Shown here: piece after piece, positions 52,074 to 60,569 of the stretch
Layout of the letters: each line of letters starts with the position of its first letter
Position numbering within the stretch: position 1 is the first letter of the stretch
Assembly (NCBI RefSeq): GCF_021390435.2
Contig: NZ_JAJVCN010000003.1
Location: 744,001-808,000, forward strand
Direction of reading: 5' to 3'
DNA length: 64,000 bases
DNA from: Kibdelosporangium philippinense
GTDB lineage: Bacteria; Actinomycetota; Actinomycetes; Mycobacteriales; Pseudonocardiaceae
Program-made: the position numbers and the translations under genes
Notes under the pieces: generated by a model
What the model was told of the DNA's origin: nothing
Databases searched by the model: none
What the model saw: the letters and a program-made list of their open reading frames with translations, nothing else

Positions 52074-52504
52074 CAGGCGACCAGCTTTTCAAGGTTGGCC
52101 AAGGAGGTGTCGATCTCCTTTTTGGACGCTCGTTCGATGGCTCCGGCGATCGCGCCGACGATCATCTGACCGTCGAATGAGGACGTCACGACCAACGTCG
52201 ATCCATTACCTTGCGGGACAACGGCCAGCGAGATCGTGACCACCGCGCCCGCGAGGCCCTTGCCGCTGATGGCAAGCTTGTTCGGCGCGTCCCATTCGTC
52301 CACGATCCACTCGATCGTATTGGGCATGTTCAGCACGCTGGCCACGCCGGTCACCTTGGTTCCCGTGCCGACCTCGGCGGGGACCTCGGTCTTCCACTTC
52401 TGGTGGATGGTCAGCCAGTCCTGCCAACGTCCGAGGTCGGACACGACGGCCCAGATCTTGCCAGCGTCGGCGGGCAGGTCGGCAGTTTTCTCAATGGTGA
52501 TCAT
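52073..52504 (-). CDS. SRPBCC-family (START-like) protein
   Basis: 143 residues with a helix-grip fold signature: ITIEKTADLPADAGKIWAVV, SDLGRWQDWLTIHQKW and the C-terminal long helix GAIAGAIERASKKEIDTSLA. Such proteins bind hydrophobic ligands. Here it may carry or modify a lipid intermediate of the operon. Its start overlaps the thiolase stop by 4 bases. The specific function is unknown. Confidence 0.85.
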   Translation of the reverse strand: MITIEKTADLPADAGKIWAVVSDLGRWQDWLTIHQKWKTEVPAEVGTGTKVTGVASVLNMPNTIEWIVDEWDAPNKLAISGKGLAGAVVTISLAVVPQGNGSTLVVTSSFDGQMIVGAIAGAIERASKKEIDTSLANLEKLVA

Positions 52505-53679
52505 GCGGTGCCTCCTCGATACGCGGTCACGACGGCCGCGCCGCCGAGCCCGATGTTGTGCGACAGCGCGACTTTGGCTCCTGCGACCTGCCGTGCGTCA
52601 GCGGTTCCCCTGAGCTGCCAGGTAAGTTCGGCGCACTGGGCCAGCCCGGTCGCGCCAAGCGGATGTCCTTTGGAGATCAGGCCGCCTGAGGGATTCACGA
52701 CCCAACGGCCGCCGTACGTGGTGTCGGCGTTGTCGACCAGCTTGCCGCCTTCACCTGTGGCACACAGGCCAAGCGCCTCGTAGGTCAGCAGCTCGTTGGT
52801 CGAGAAGCAGTCGTGCAACTCGATCACGTCGAGGTCCTCGGGGCCGATCCCGGCCTGGTCGTAGACCTCTCGGGCAGCGACCGTACTCATGTGTACGCCG
52901 ACAATGCCAGCCGCGGTGCCGTCGAACGTGCTCTCCAAGTCGGTGACCATCGCCTGGCCGATGATCTCCACGGCTTGGCCCTGCAAGCCGTGTTTCGCCA
53001 CGAAGTCCTCGCTGGCCAGGATCGCGGCAGCCGAGCCGTCGGATGTGGGTGAGCACTGCAGCCGAGTCAACGGGTCGACGATCGGTTTGGCGTCCAGGAT
53101 GTCCTGGAGCGTGTATTCCTGCTGGAACTGGGCGTACGGGTTGTTCACCGAGTGCTTGTGGTTCTTGAGGCCGATCTTGGCGAACTGCTCGACCGTGGTG
53201 CCGTACTTCGCCATGTGCTCACGTCCAGCGGCCGCGAACATCCACGGCGCGACCGGCATCGCGAACTCGTGCAGCCTCGCCAGTCGCTCGATATGCCTGA
53301 GCAGTGGTTGTTCCCGATCGGTGTACCCGGCCTCAAGTGAACCGGACTTCATCTTCTCGAAGCCCAAAGCGAGCGTGCAGTTCGCGAGGCCGCCACGAAT
53401 CGCCCGTGCCGCAAGATAAAGCGCGGTGGACGCGGTCGAGCAGTTGTTGTTGACGTTGACAACAGGTATCCCGGTCATCCCGAGCTCGTAGACCGCGCGC
53501 TGGCCCGAGGTCGAATCGCCGTAGCAGTAGCCGACGTAGGCCTCCTGCACCCGGTCGTAGTCGATTCCGGCGTCCTGCAAGGCTTTCGTCCCGGCTTCGT
53601 TGGTCATCGCCGGGTAGTCCCAGTCCTTGCCTGGCTTCTCGAACTTGGTCATGCCGACGCCGATCACGTAGACCTTCAT
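52501..53679 (-). CDS. SCP-x-type thiolase / acetyl-CoA acetyltransferase
   Basis: 392 residues. The nucleophilic Cys is in VNVNNNCSTASTALYLAARA (about 85), and the catalytic His in GGLISKGHPLGATGLAQ. The C-terminal SHNIGLGGAAVV has Gly where classic thiolases have the second Cys, as in SCP-x/lipid-transfer-type thiolases that act on sterol side chains and branched acyl chains. It cleaves 3-ketoacyl-CoA. It is coupled by 4-base overlaps to the MaoC gene before and the SRPBCC gene after. Confidence 0.9.
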   Translation of the reverse strand: MKVYVIGVGMTKFEKPGKDWDYPAMTNEAGTKALQDAGIDYDRVQEAYVGYCYGDSTSGQRAVYELGMTGIPVVNVNNNCSTASTALYLAARAIRGGLANCTLALGFEKMKSGSLEAGYTDREQPLLRHIERLARLHEFAMPVAPWMFAAAGREHMAKYGTTVEQFAKIGLKNHKHSVNNPYAQFQQEYTLQDILDAKPIVDPLTRLQCSPTSDGSAAAILASEDFVAKHGLQGQAVEIIGQAMVTDLESTFDGTAAGIVGVHMSTVAAREVYDQAGIGPEDLDVIELHDCFSTNELLTYEALGLCATGEGGKLVDNADTTYGGRWVVNPSGGLISKGHPLGATGLAQCAELTWQLRGTADARQVAGAKVALSHNIGLGGAAVVTAYRGGTA

Positions 53680-54498
53680 GCCTCGGCTCCATACTCGGCA
53701 AGGCCGTCCTTGATCACGGTTGTCCCCTCGTCAGTCACAGTTTCGAAGGCGTAGCCGGTTCCGACGCGCCAGGCTGAGGTGGTGATCGTGTGCTTTGGGT
53801 TGTGCGGGTTTGCTGAACCGCACCGCGAGCCTGCTTAGCCTCTGTGGGTTTTTGAGCGCGTGCGAGGTGAAGGCCATCGTGCACAGGCCGTGGACGATGA
53901 TTCCGGGCAGGCCGACGGACTGGGCGAACTCGTCACTGAGGTGCTGCGGCATCGGATCGCCCGATGCCTCGGAGTACCGGAACGTCTGGTCCTCGTCGTA
54001 CTTCTGCACGGCGACAAGGTCCGGCTCACGCTCCCGCAGCGACTCGTCGAAAGCGTGGCCAGGCCCCGTCTCCCCCTCGCTTGTGGCCTCGGCACCGCGG
54101 AAGAACCCGGCGAAGTACTGGTCGTTCACCCGGACGCCGTCCTGATCGACCGTTTCCAGCATGGTCGACACCACCACCCCGGTGGACCTCGCGTGGATCC
54201 CGATCACCTTGGCCCGGCACCGCAGCAGGTCGCCAGGCACGATCGGCCGGTGGATGTGGAAGTCGTGCTCGCCGTGCAGGATGCGCATCATCCACTCGTC
54301 CGGCACCGCGGCCATCGTGGTGTTGGCCATCGTGCGGAACGCGGGCACCACCGCGTAGACCGGCGGTGCCACGCTGCCTTCGAGATGCTCCGGCGTGGGA
54401 TCGTTGGTCGCCTCGGCGTAGGCGATGATGTGCTCCCGTGTCACCGGGAACTCGACCGGTTCGTCCCACACGCCGATCACTTCGCGGTGAAAGCTCAT
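53676..54498 (-). pseudogene. MaoC-family (R)-enoyl-CoA hydratase with a C-terminal frameshift
   Basis: A double-hotdog hydratase. The first half has EHIIAYAEATNDPTPEHLEG; the second carries the hydratase-2 motif YSEASGDPMPQHLSDEFAQS and GIIVHGLCTMAF. After FSKPAQPK the reading frame leaves the family pattern and would stop at 53731. The -1 frame instead continues TITTSAWRVGTGYAFETVTD to a TGA that overlaps the thiolase ATG (53678-53676). The span is 823 bases, one more than a multiple of three, so an extra base near 53786-53792 (CCCAAAGCAC) is likely. It may be a real mutation or a sequencing error; the short form keeps both catalytic residues. Confidence 0.8.
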
Positions 54499-54579
54499 TC
54501 CCCGACGCTAGAAGCTTGTGGAGCGGCTGAGAATGACCGTGCCACGCGTACTTCGTGACCCAACCGCGCAGCTAGTTGG

Positions 54580-54623
54580 TCGTGAGTGGTTAGTGGCGTT
54601 AGAACACGCCTAACCACTCACGA
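54580..54623. repeat. Dispersed palindromic element, copy 4
   Basis: 13-base arms TCGTGAGTGGTTA and complement, loop core GTTAGAAC. It lies between the co-directional XRE-TetR and MaoC genes. The regulator ends inside the right arm (Val-Ser-Gly-stop read through GTGAGTGGTTAG), so here a different stop frame of the arm is used. Confidence 0.85.
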
Positions 54624-55407
54624 GGTAGTTGACGAAGGTGTCTGTGAGGATTTCGCGCATTCGGTCGACGGTCATCTCGGTGGTTTGGGCGAGGACTTGG
54701 ATGGCGAGGCCGTCGACCATGCTGGTGAATCGGTCGGCGAGCAGGTCACTGCCGAGGCAGTCGACGACCACCTGGCGCCAGCGGGTGTAGATCTCGCGCT
54801 GACCTGGTCGTTGGGCTGGATCGAGGATGGCTTCGTTCCAGGTTTGGATCCAGATCGACCATTCGTCCGCATCTTCGTCCGTCGCCGGGAGTTGGATTTC
54901 GATGAGGCGGCGGATTTTGTCGGCTGGGGAGGTTGCGTCGCGGAATTCTGTCTCGATCCGGCGGTGGAAACGGTCGGCGTAGTAGGTGAGGGCTGCGTTC
55001 AGCGCGTCGTTCTTTGTTGGGAAGTGATAGTGGATAGTGCCGGTACTTGTTCCGCAGGCTTTGGCGATGTCGGCCACTCTGACGTGGTGGAAGCCTTTGC
55101 GCGCAATGAGTTTCGCGGTCGCGTCGAGGATCTGGGCACGGCGGATGTCTGGTTCGACGGGGTCCGCGCGCGGTCTGGTGAGCGCGGGGCCGGGTCCGCG
55201 GCCGACGCCTGTGCGCAGGTAGCGCTGGGAGACGCCGCCTGCTTTGGCGATCGCGGCGACTTCGTCCTCCCTGAGCTGGCGGGTGCCGTGCAGGGCTTTG
55301 GACAGCGCTGTGTGGTCCATGCCGATCCGGGCCGCGAACTCCCGTTGGCTGGATGCACTGGCGCGCACGACGGCACGTACGCGGGCCGCGAGATCAGAGG
55401 ACTTCAT
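54610..55407 (-). CDS. Regulator with an XRE-like helix-turn-helix fused to a TetR domain
   Basis: 265 residues from ATG 55407, overlapping the amine-oxidase stop by 14 bases; ATG 55440 is a less likely start. Residues about 1-60 (LAARVRAVVRASASSQREFA, then RIGMDHTALSKALHGTRQLR) form an XRE/lambda-repressor-like DNA-binding domain. Residues about 85-130 form the TetR helix-turn-helix (ILDATAKLIARKGFHHVRVA, then CGTSTGTIHYHFPTKNDALN), followed by a ligand-binding helical domain. It is translationally coupled to the amine oxidase, whose substrate may be the effector. Confidence 0.85.
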   Translation of the reverse strand: MKSSDLAARVRAVVRASASSQREFAARIGMDHTALSKALHGTRQLREDEVAAIAKAGGVSQRYLRTGVGRGPGPALTRPRADPVEPDIRRAQILDATAKLIARKGFHHVRVADIAKACGTSTGTIHYHFPTKNDALNAALTYYADRFHRRIETEFRDATSPADKIRRLIEIQLPATDEDADEWSIWIQTWNEAILDPAQRPGQREIYTRWRQVVVDCLGSDLLADRFTSMVDGLAIQVLAQTTEMTVDRMREILTDTFVNYLVSG

Positions 55408-56713
55408 CCGCGGCACGGTATCCCGACGAGATGGCGCCATCGATGTAGCCGTTCCAAGTCGAGGCCGTTTCGGTACCGGCCCAATGGATCAAGCCTGTCG
55501 GCGCGCGCCAGCCGTGTTCGCCATATCCGGTCCATCCGCCTGGTGCGACGAACGCTTCGTAGCCGCCGTGCACGAAACGGTCGAGCGACCAGATCTTCTC
55601 GGTGTAGTCCAACGGGTCACCAGGGCCGACGACCTGAGTCATCGCGGCGAGCACGGCTGCGCGTCGCGCGTCCTTGTCGAGGGCGGACCATGTGCTGAGC
55701 CGGTCTCCGTAAATGAACGCGACAAGCACACCGATCGAGGTGTCTGGTGGCGAGTTGTCGAACACGACACCGACTGGACTATCGGAGTAAAGCGTTGCCA
55801 CGCCGGAAAGTCCGGCCCCACGCCAGAATGGCGAAGCGTAGATCACGTGCACCTTCGCAACACGGCCCATCGGGCTGTGCGACAGCCAGCCGTCACGACT
55901 CACGGGCAACCTCGGCCGGAAGTCCACGGCACGCACAGCGCCAGGTGGAAGCGCCACGATGGCACGCCTCGCCTCCAGGGAATTCACGCGCACAAATCCC
56001 TGGCATTGCTCGACCGAGGACACCGGCTCCCCCAAGCGAAGCCGTGGCCCCAGCATCTCGGCAATCGCGCGCGCCGGACCATCCGCGCCGAGGAGGAACC
56101 GGCTGTCCTGTGCGCCGCCGCCCGTCTCCATCAACGAGTGAAAGCTGCCCGCGGAAGCGATGTAGAACAGCACGTGGAAGAACGAGATCTCGTACGGTTC
56201 GGCGCACCACACGCCTTGGATCGCCAGTGCCAACCGGCACAAAGTGTCCTCATCCGAAGTCTGGGAACGGAAGAACGTCAGCGCTGTCTGCCCGTCCCAT
56301 TCCGCGAAACCTGGTGTACGCCAAGGTTGCGCGGTGTCGACCGTGCGCGCGAGGTCGTCGAGGAGGTCGGTTATCCGTTTGTACTCACGGATTCCAGGGC
56401 CATCGTCCGGAATCGCCCCGGTGTACGGAACACGCGTGCCGTCACGCCAGATCTCGATGTGCTCGCCGTTTTCCCAGGTCGGGAAGGTTTCACAGGCGAA
56501 CCGGTCGGCCAGCGCGAGCAGCTGGCGCTGGGTCGGGCCGACCCACTGACCGCCGTGATCCAGGGTCAAACCGGGCGCCCGGGTCTCGCTGAGGATGCGC
56601 CCGCCGACCCGTTCGGCCGCTTCGAGCAGCACGAAGTCGGCGCCCGCGTCGTGGAGCCGCAGGGCCGCCGCGAGCCCGGCGTACCCGGCTCCGATCACCA
56701 CCACGTCCAGCAT
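55394..56713 (-). CDS. Flavin-dependent amine oxidase
   Basis: 439 residues from ATG 56713; the frame is open much further upstream only as a shadow of the divergent GMC gene. The FAD-binding GxGxxG is VVVIGAGYAGLAAALRL, then VLLEAAERVGGRILSE. The C-terminal FAD motif IHWAGTETASTWNGYIDGAI is typical of monoamine/polyamine oxidases. It oxidises an amine to an aldehyde with release of ammonia and peroxide. It lacks a signal peptide and is followed directly by the XRE-TetR regulator. Confidence 0.9.
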   Translation of the reverse strand: MLDVVVIGAGYAGLAAALRLHDAGADFVLLEAAERVGGRILSETRAPGLTLDHGGQWVGPTQRQLLALADRFACETFPTWENGEHIEIWRDGTRVPYTGAIPDDGPGIREYKRITDLLDDLARTVDTAQPWRTPGFAEWDGQTALTFFRSQTSDEDTLCRLALAIQGVWCAEPYEISFFHVLFYIASAGSFHSLMETGGGAQDSRFLLGADGPARAIAEMLGPRLRLGEPVSSVEQCQGFVRVNSLEARRAIVALPPGAVRAVDFRPRLPVSRDGWLSHSPMGRVAKVHVIYASPFWRGAGLSGVATLYSDSPVGVVFDNSPPDTSIGVLVAFIYGDRLSTWSALDKDARRAAVLAAMTQVVGPGDPLDYTEKIWSLDRFVHGGYEAFVAPGGWTGYGEHGWRAPTGLIHWAGTETASTWNGYIDGAISSGYRAADEVL

Positions 56714-56782
56714 CACCTCAGCGTGCGCAATACTGACTTGAAAGTCAATCGTTGCGATGCGGGAATCTGGGAAGCTGAAGTC

Positions 56783-58153
56783 ATGACGAGCTACGACTAC
56801 GTGGTGGTTGGCGCTGGTTCGGCTGGCTGCGCAGTGGCCGCGCGGCTCTCCCGGGATGCCCGTGGCCTGCTGATCGAGGCGGGCAGCGCGAAACCTCCGA
56901 CAGCGTTGCCGCGGCTCGCCTGGTCGCTCTACGAGACCTCCGCGAACTGGGCCGACAAGACCGCCGACGGGACATTGGACCTGCCGCGCGGCCGTGGCGT
57001 TGGTGGATCCTCCGCGATCAACGCGATGGTCTGGGCCCGTGGACATCGGTCCAGCTACGACTGGGGCCCTGGCTGGACGTTCGACGATCTCCTGCCGTAT
57101 TTCCGGCGCAGTGAGACTGCCGCGGGCCGCGACCCGGTGTTGCGTGGCACGGCTGGTCCACTGACCGTTTCGCCTGCGCTACACCAGCATCCGCTGGCGG
57201 CGGCCGGGCTTGAAGCGGCGTTGGAAATCGGGCATCCGGAGGCCAAGGACGTCAGCGGCGGGCTCGAAGAGGGCTTTGGCTGGCCGGATCTGTGCATTGT
57301 GGACGGCCAACGGCAAAGCGTTGCCGACGCATACCTTCCACAGGACAATGTGGACGTTGTCGCGGACGCGTTCGTGCATCGGATCCGGATGCGCAACGGC
57401 CGAGTTGCCGGAGTGGACTACAACGACACCACAGTGGACTGTCCACAGGTGATCCTGACGGCAGGCACGATTGGTTCGGCGCAGTTGCTGCAGTTGTCGG
57501 GCATAGGCCCAGCCGATGACCTGCGGGCATTGGGGATTCCGGTCGTCGAGGACTTGCCCGTCGGGGAAAACCTGCATGACCACGCGCTTTTCTCGGTGAA
57601 GTACGACAGCACGAGGCCCGTACCGGAGAGCCTGTACAACGGGATCGAGGTGATCGGCCTGGCCGGTGATCTCCAGTTCCTTTATTTCGCACGGATTCCC
57701 ATCGGCGAGGTGTACGGCATCTACTTCTCCTTGATGGCACCGCACAGTCGCGGGCGACTGCGTCTCGCCAGTCCGCGTCCCGAAGACCGTCCCCTGATCG
57801 ACCCGGCCTACCTCAGCGACAGTCGCGATATGGAAACCGCTCTCACCGGCCTGGACATGGCACGTGCGCTCGGCGCCACGCGCGCTTTGGCCCCGTGGCG
57901 CGGGGTGGAGCCTGGCATTGGGGACGCCAAGGCGTACCTGCGGGAGGACCTGAGCTCGTATTACCACTACGTCGGGACGTGTGCCATGGGCTCGGTTGTG
58001 GCGCCTGACCTGCAGGTATACGGCATCGAGGGCCTCCGGGTGGCTGATGCTTCGGTGATTCCGGACATTCCGTCGGCGAACACGAACGCCACGGTCGTCG
58101 CGATCGCCGAACGCGCGGCGGCTCTGCTGAATGACGAGCGCGTCAGCGGGTAA
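56783..58153 (+). CDS. GMC-family oxidoreductase
   Basis: 456 residues from ATG 56783; codons upstream in this frame belong to the antisense of the amine oxidase. FAD motif VVVGAGSAGCAVAARL, GMC signature 1 LPRGRGVGGSSAINAMVWAR, signature 2 GTIGSAQLLQLSGIGP, and the catalytic His/Asn pair in YYHYVGTCAMG and NTNATVVAIAERAA. It oxidises alcohols (choline-like or sugar alcohols). It is slightly short for the family (500-560). The 69-base gap to the divergent amine oxidase must hold both promoters, so joint control by the XRE-TetR protein is plausible. Confidence 0.9.
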   Translation: MTSYDYVVVGAGSAGCAVAARLSRDARGLLIEAGSAKPPTALPRLAWSLYETSANWADKTADGTLDLPRGRGVGGSSAINAMVWARGHRSSYDWGPGWTFDDLLPYFRRSETAAGRDPVLRGTAGPLTVSPALHQHPLAAAGLEAALEIGHPEAKDVSGGLEEGFGWPDLCIVDGQRQSVADAYLPQDNVDVVADAFVHRIRMRNGRVAGVDYNDTTVDCPQVILTAGTIGSAQLLQLSGIGPADDLRALGIPVVEDLPVGENLHDHALFSVKYDSTRPVPESLYNGIEVIGLAGDLQFLYFARIPIGEVYGIYFSLMAPHSRGRLRLASPRPEDRPLIDPAYLSDSRDMETALTGLDMARALGATRALAPWRGVEPGIGDAKAYLREDLSSYYHYVGTCAMGSVVAPDLQVYGIEGLRVADASVIPDIPSANTNATVVAIAERAAALLNDERVSG

Positions 58154-58192
58154 CCCTGATCGAGGGAAGGACCATCGACCCAGGGAGAAGCC

Positions 58193-58357
58193 ATGACGGA
58201 ATTCGGGGTTGAGCAGCCCATCGAGGACGCCATCGACCAGCAGACTCCCGTCACCGAGGACGATCGTCCCGTTGAGCTGGACACGGACGCTGATTGGGAA
58301 GCGTCCGAAGCGGACATCGTGGACCAGCGCATCGAAGTTCCCGAGGACGAGCCCTAA
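58193..58357 (+). CDS. Small acidic protein, 54 residues
   Basis: ATG 58193 follows CAGGGAGAAGCC, a good ribosome-binding site. The product starts MTEFGVEQPIEDAIDQQTPV and is dominated by Asp/Glu with few hydrophobic residues, so it is probably disordered. Its TAA stop overlaps the stop of the convergent LacI gene. Small acidic proteins of this style are seen in actinomycetes, but their role is unknown. It lies 39 bases after the GMC gene and may be co-transcribed. Confidence 0.7.
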   Translation: MTEFGVEQPIEDAIDQQTPVTEDDRPVELDTDADWEASEADIVDQRIEVPEDEP

Positions 58358-59301
58358 CCGCTGACCTCACCACAAGAGCGACGCACGATCAGCGTGGGCT
58401 CGAAAACCAGGCTCACTGGCTCCGCCGGGCTCTCGATCACGAGCTCGGCAGCCTTCTTGCCCATGTCGTAGGTCGGCTGCGCGATCACGGTGACGCCAAG
58501 TGTCTCAGCCCACGGGAATTCGTCCACCGCAAGGAATGCGACATCATCAGGAACGCTAACCCCGCGTGCGGTCAGCGCGGAGTAGACGGCTGCCGTCAAA
58601 CGCCCGCTGGTGCACACGACCGCATCCAGTGGGCCAGTGGCAAGCAGGGCGTCAACGGCGGCCGGAGCGTCTTCTGGCGCTTCAGCAACGGTTACCGCGC
58701 TCTCCGGCACCCCAAGCCCTTGAACACGCTCGGTTTGCGAAGGGCGACGGCTTGCCGAAACGACGCCAACAGAAGTCCGTCCGCACGCGGCGAGATGCGC
58801 GGCCATCAGCTCACCGGCGCGGACGTTGTCCAGGCTGATCGAGTGCATTCCGTCAACGACACGCGAAACGATCACGCATGGCGTGCCGTTGTCGGCCATC
58901 CGGCGCGTCGGGCTGTCGGCCGCGGCGCCGGTGGTCACGATCAGGCCGCGGACCCGTTGTTCGTCCATTGCCCGGACCTGGGCGGCCTCCCGGTCGTCCC
59001 GGCGAAAGGTGTTGGCTAGCATGACGAGGCTGTTGTTGGCCGCGGCCACCTCGTCGATGCCTCGGATCAGATCCAGATAGAACGGGCTGCTCAAGTCACG
59101 GATGACCACCCCGATCGTGTTGGACCGACCGGCGAAGATGCTCTTGGTCAGCGCGTTGGGGCTGTAGTCGAGGCTGCTGATCGCGTCCCACACCCTGGTG
59201 GCCGTCGTTTCCGCGACGACGCCGCCGTTGATGACACGCGAGACCGTCGCCGTGGACACGCCCGCGTGCGCGGCCACGTCGCCGATGGTTACTCGCTTCA
59301 T
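58354..59301 (-). CDS. LacI-family transcriptional regulator
   Basis: 315 residues. The helix-turn-helix VTIGDVAAHAGVSTATVSRV (residues 3-22) and hinge helix are followed by a periplasmic-binding-protein-like sensor domain (about 60-315, IGVVIRDLSSPFYLDLIRGI). It is the third gene of the operon after the FAD oxidoreductase and the amidohydrolase, with a 4-base overlap. It probably represses that operon and responds to its substrate. Confidence 0.92.
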   Translation of the reverse strand: MKRVTIGDVAAHAGVSTATVSRVINGGVVAETTATRVWDAISSLDYSPNALTKSIFAGRSNTIGVVIRDLSSPFYLDLIRGIDEVAAANNSLVMLANTFRRDDREAAQVRAMDEQRVRGLIVTTGAAADSPTRRMADNGTPCVIVSRVVDGMHSISLDNVRAGELMAAHLAACGRTSVGVVSASRRPSQTERVQGLGVPESAVTVAEAPEDAPAAVDALLATGPLDAVVCTSGRLTAAVYSALTARGVSVPDDVAFLAVDEFPWAETLGVTVIAQPTYDMGKKAAELVIESPAEPVSLVFEPTLIVRRSCGEVSG

Positions 59302-60569
59302 ACGACCGTGCCGCTGACCATGACCATGCGCACATTGTGGAGGTTCGCGGGATCTGTCACCACCAGATCCGCGATCGCGCCTGGTACGACGCGTCCGCGG
59401 CGCGGTGCGATGCCTGGAATGGCGTCCGCGACATTGGCCGTCGCCATCGCGATCGCCGCGGGCAAGCTCACTACCCCGGCCTTGGTCGCTTGGTCGATCG
59501 CCAGCAGGATCGAGTCGTGGTGCCCACCGGCGTAGTCGGTCGAGATGGTGTCCACCAGACCGGCCTCGAACAGCGCGTAGAGCAACTCCGGCCCGGTGGT
59601 CAGCCGCCGGGCACCGAATGTGTCCAAAGTGGATACGTCGATGACGGCGCCCATCCCCTTGAGCCGTTCGGCGTGCTGAACGGCCTCGCGGAGTTCGAAG
59701 CTGGAATGGTTGGAGTGCCCGGCGATCATCCGCACGCCGGTCGCGGCAGCGGCGGCGACCTTGCTCATCGATGCCGCCGCGTTGTGCACCAGCACTGGCA
59801 CGTCGAACTGGCGGGCCACATCGGCTGCCTCGGCGATGCCGCGTAAGGCGATATCGAAGGCAGGCAACACAATGTTCGACACGATCTCGCGGACGTCCTT
59901 GACCTCCAGCTTGCCGACCAACCCGGCTCCAGCTAGCGCTTGTTCAACGGCAGCCTGGTCGAAGGCCGTGGCCGAGATGTGCCTGCCCAGCACCGCGACC
60001 TTCAACGCGTTCGCCTGGCGTGGCGTGATCGTCACGCCGGTCCGTTTCTCGATCTCGGCAGGGATGTACATGTAGCTCGCGCCACCTCCGCCAAGGGTGT
60101 GCCCTGCGCCGATCTCGCCGAGGGCAACCGCTCCAGCCTCGATCGCCTGCTGCGCGGTGAAAGCGCGGTTTGCTTCGGTCAGACCGCCGCCGTCGGCGAC
60201 GGTTGCCGCTTCCAGGCACGCAGGTGTGTTGCAGGACGCCAGTTTGACGTTGATCGGATGCGTTTCCTCAGGCGGAAGGACGAATCCGTCGACGCACATC
60301 ACTGTGGTCGTTCCTTCCCGAAGGTGCCGGTCGAGGTTGGCTCGGACCTGCTCGCGTGACAGCGCCTCGTGGCCGCTGGGGAACAGTGGGCCGTACGCGG
60401 TGCCGTGCGTGTGATTGTTGATCAGCCCTGGGATGACCAGCATTCCGGTGGGTTCGGCTCGCGTCGGGCGGATCTCGCGGATGGTGTCGCCGTCGATGAC
60501 GATGTCGACGCCTCGTTGGATCGGGGTTCCCTGGCCGTCAATCAGGTCGTAGCCCTGGAGAACGTTCAT
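59298..60569 (-). CDS. Amidohydrolase-family metal-dependent hydrolase
   Basis: 423 residues, a TIM-barrel metallohydrolase. The metal-binding VIPGLINNHTHG (HxH, about 46-57), later His residues in VLVHNAAAS and MIAGHSNHSS, and the Asp in DTISTDYAGG are visible. The C-terminal small sandwich part ends GAIADLVVTDPANL. It resembles adenine-deaminase/imidazolonepropionase-type enzymes, but the substrate is unclear. It is coupled by 4-base overlaps to the FAD oxidoreductase before it and LacI after it. Confidence 0.88.
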   Translation of the reverse strand: MNVLQGYDLIDGQGTPIQRGVDIVIDGDTIREIRPTRAEPTGMLVIPGLINNHTHGTAYGPLFPSGHEALSREQVRANLDRHLREGTTTVMCVDGFVLPPEETHPINVKLASCNTPACLEAATVADGGGLTEANRAFTAQQAIEAGAVALGEIGAGHTLGGGGASYMYIPAEIEKRTGVTITPRQANALKVAVLGRHISATAFDQAAVEQALAGAGLVGKLEVKDVREIVSNIVLPAFDIALRGIAEAADVARQFDVPVLVHNAAASMSKVAAAAATGVRMIAGHSNHSSFELREAVQHAERLKGMGAVIDVSTLDTFGARRLTTGPELLYALFEAGLVDTISTDYAGGHHDSILLAIDQATKAGVVSLPAAIAMATANVADAIPGIAPRRGRVVPGAIADLVVTDPANLHNVRMVMVSGTVV

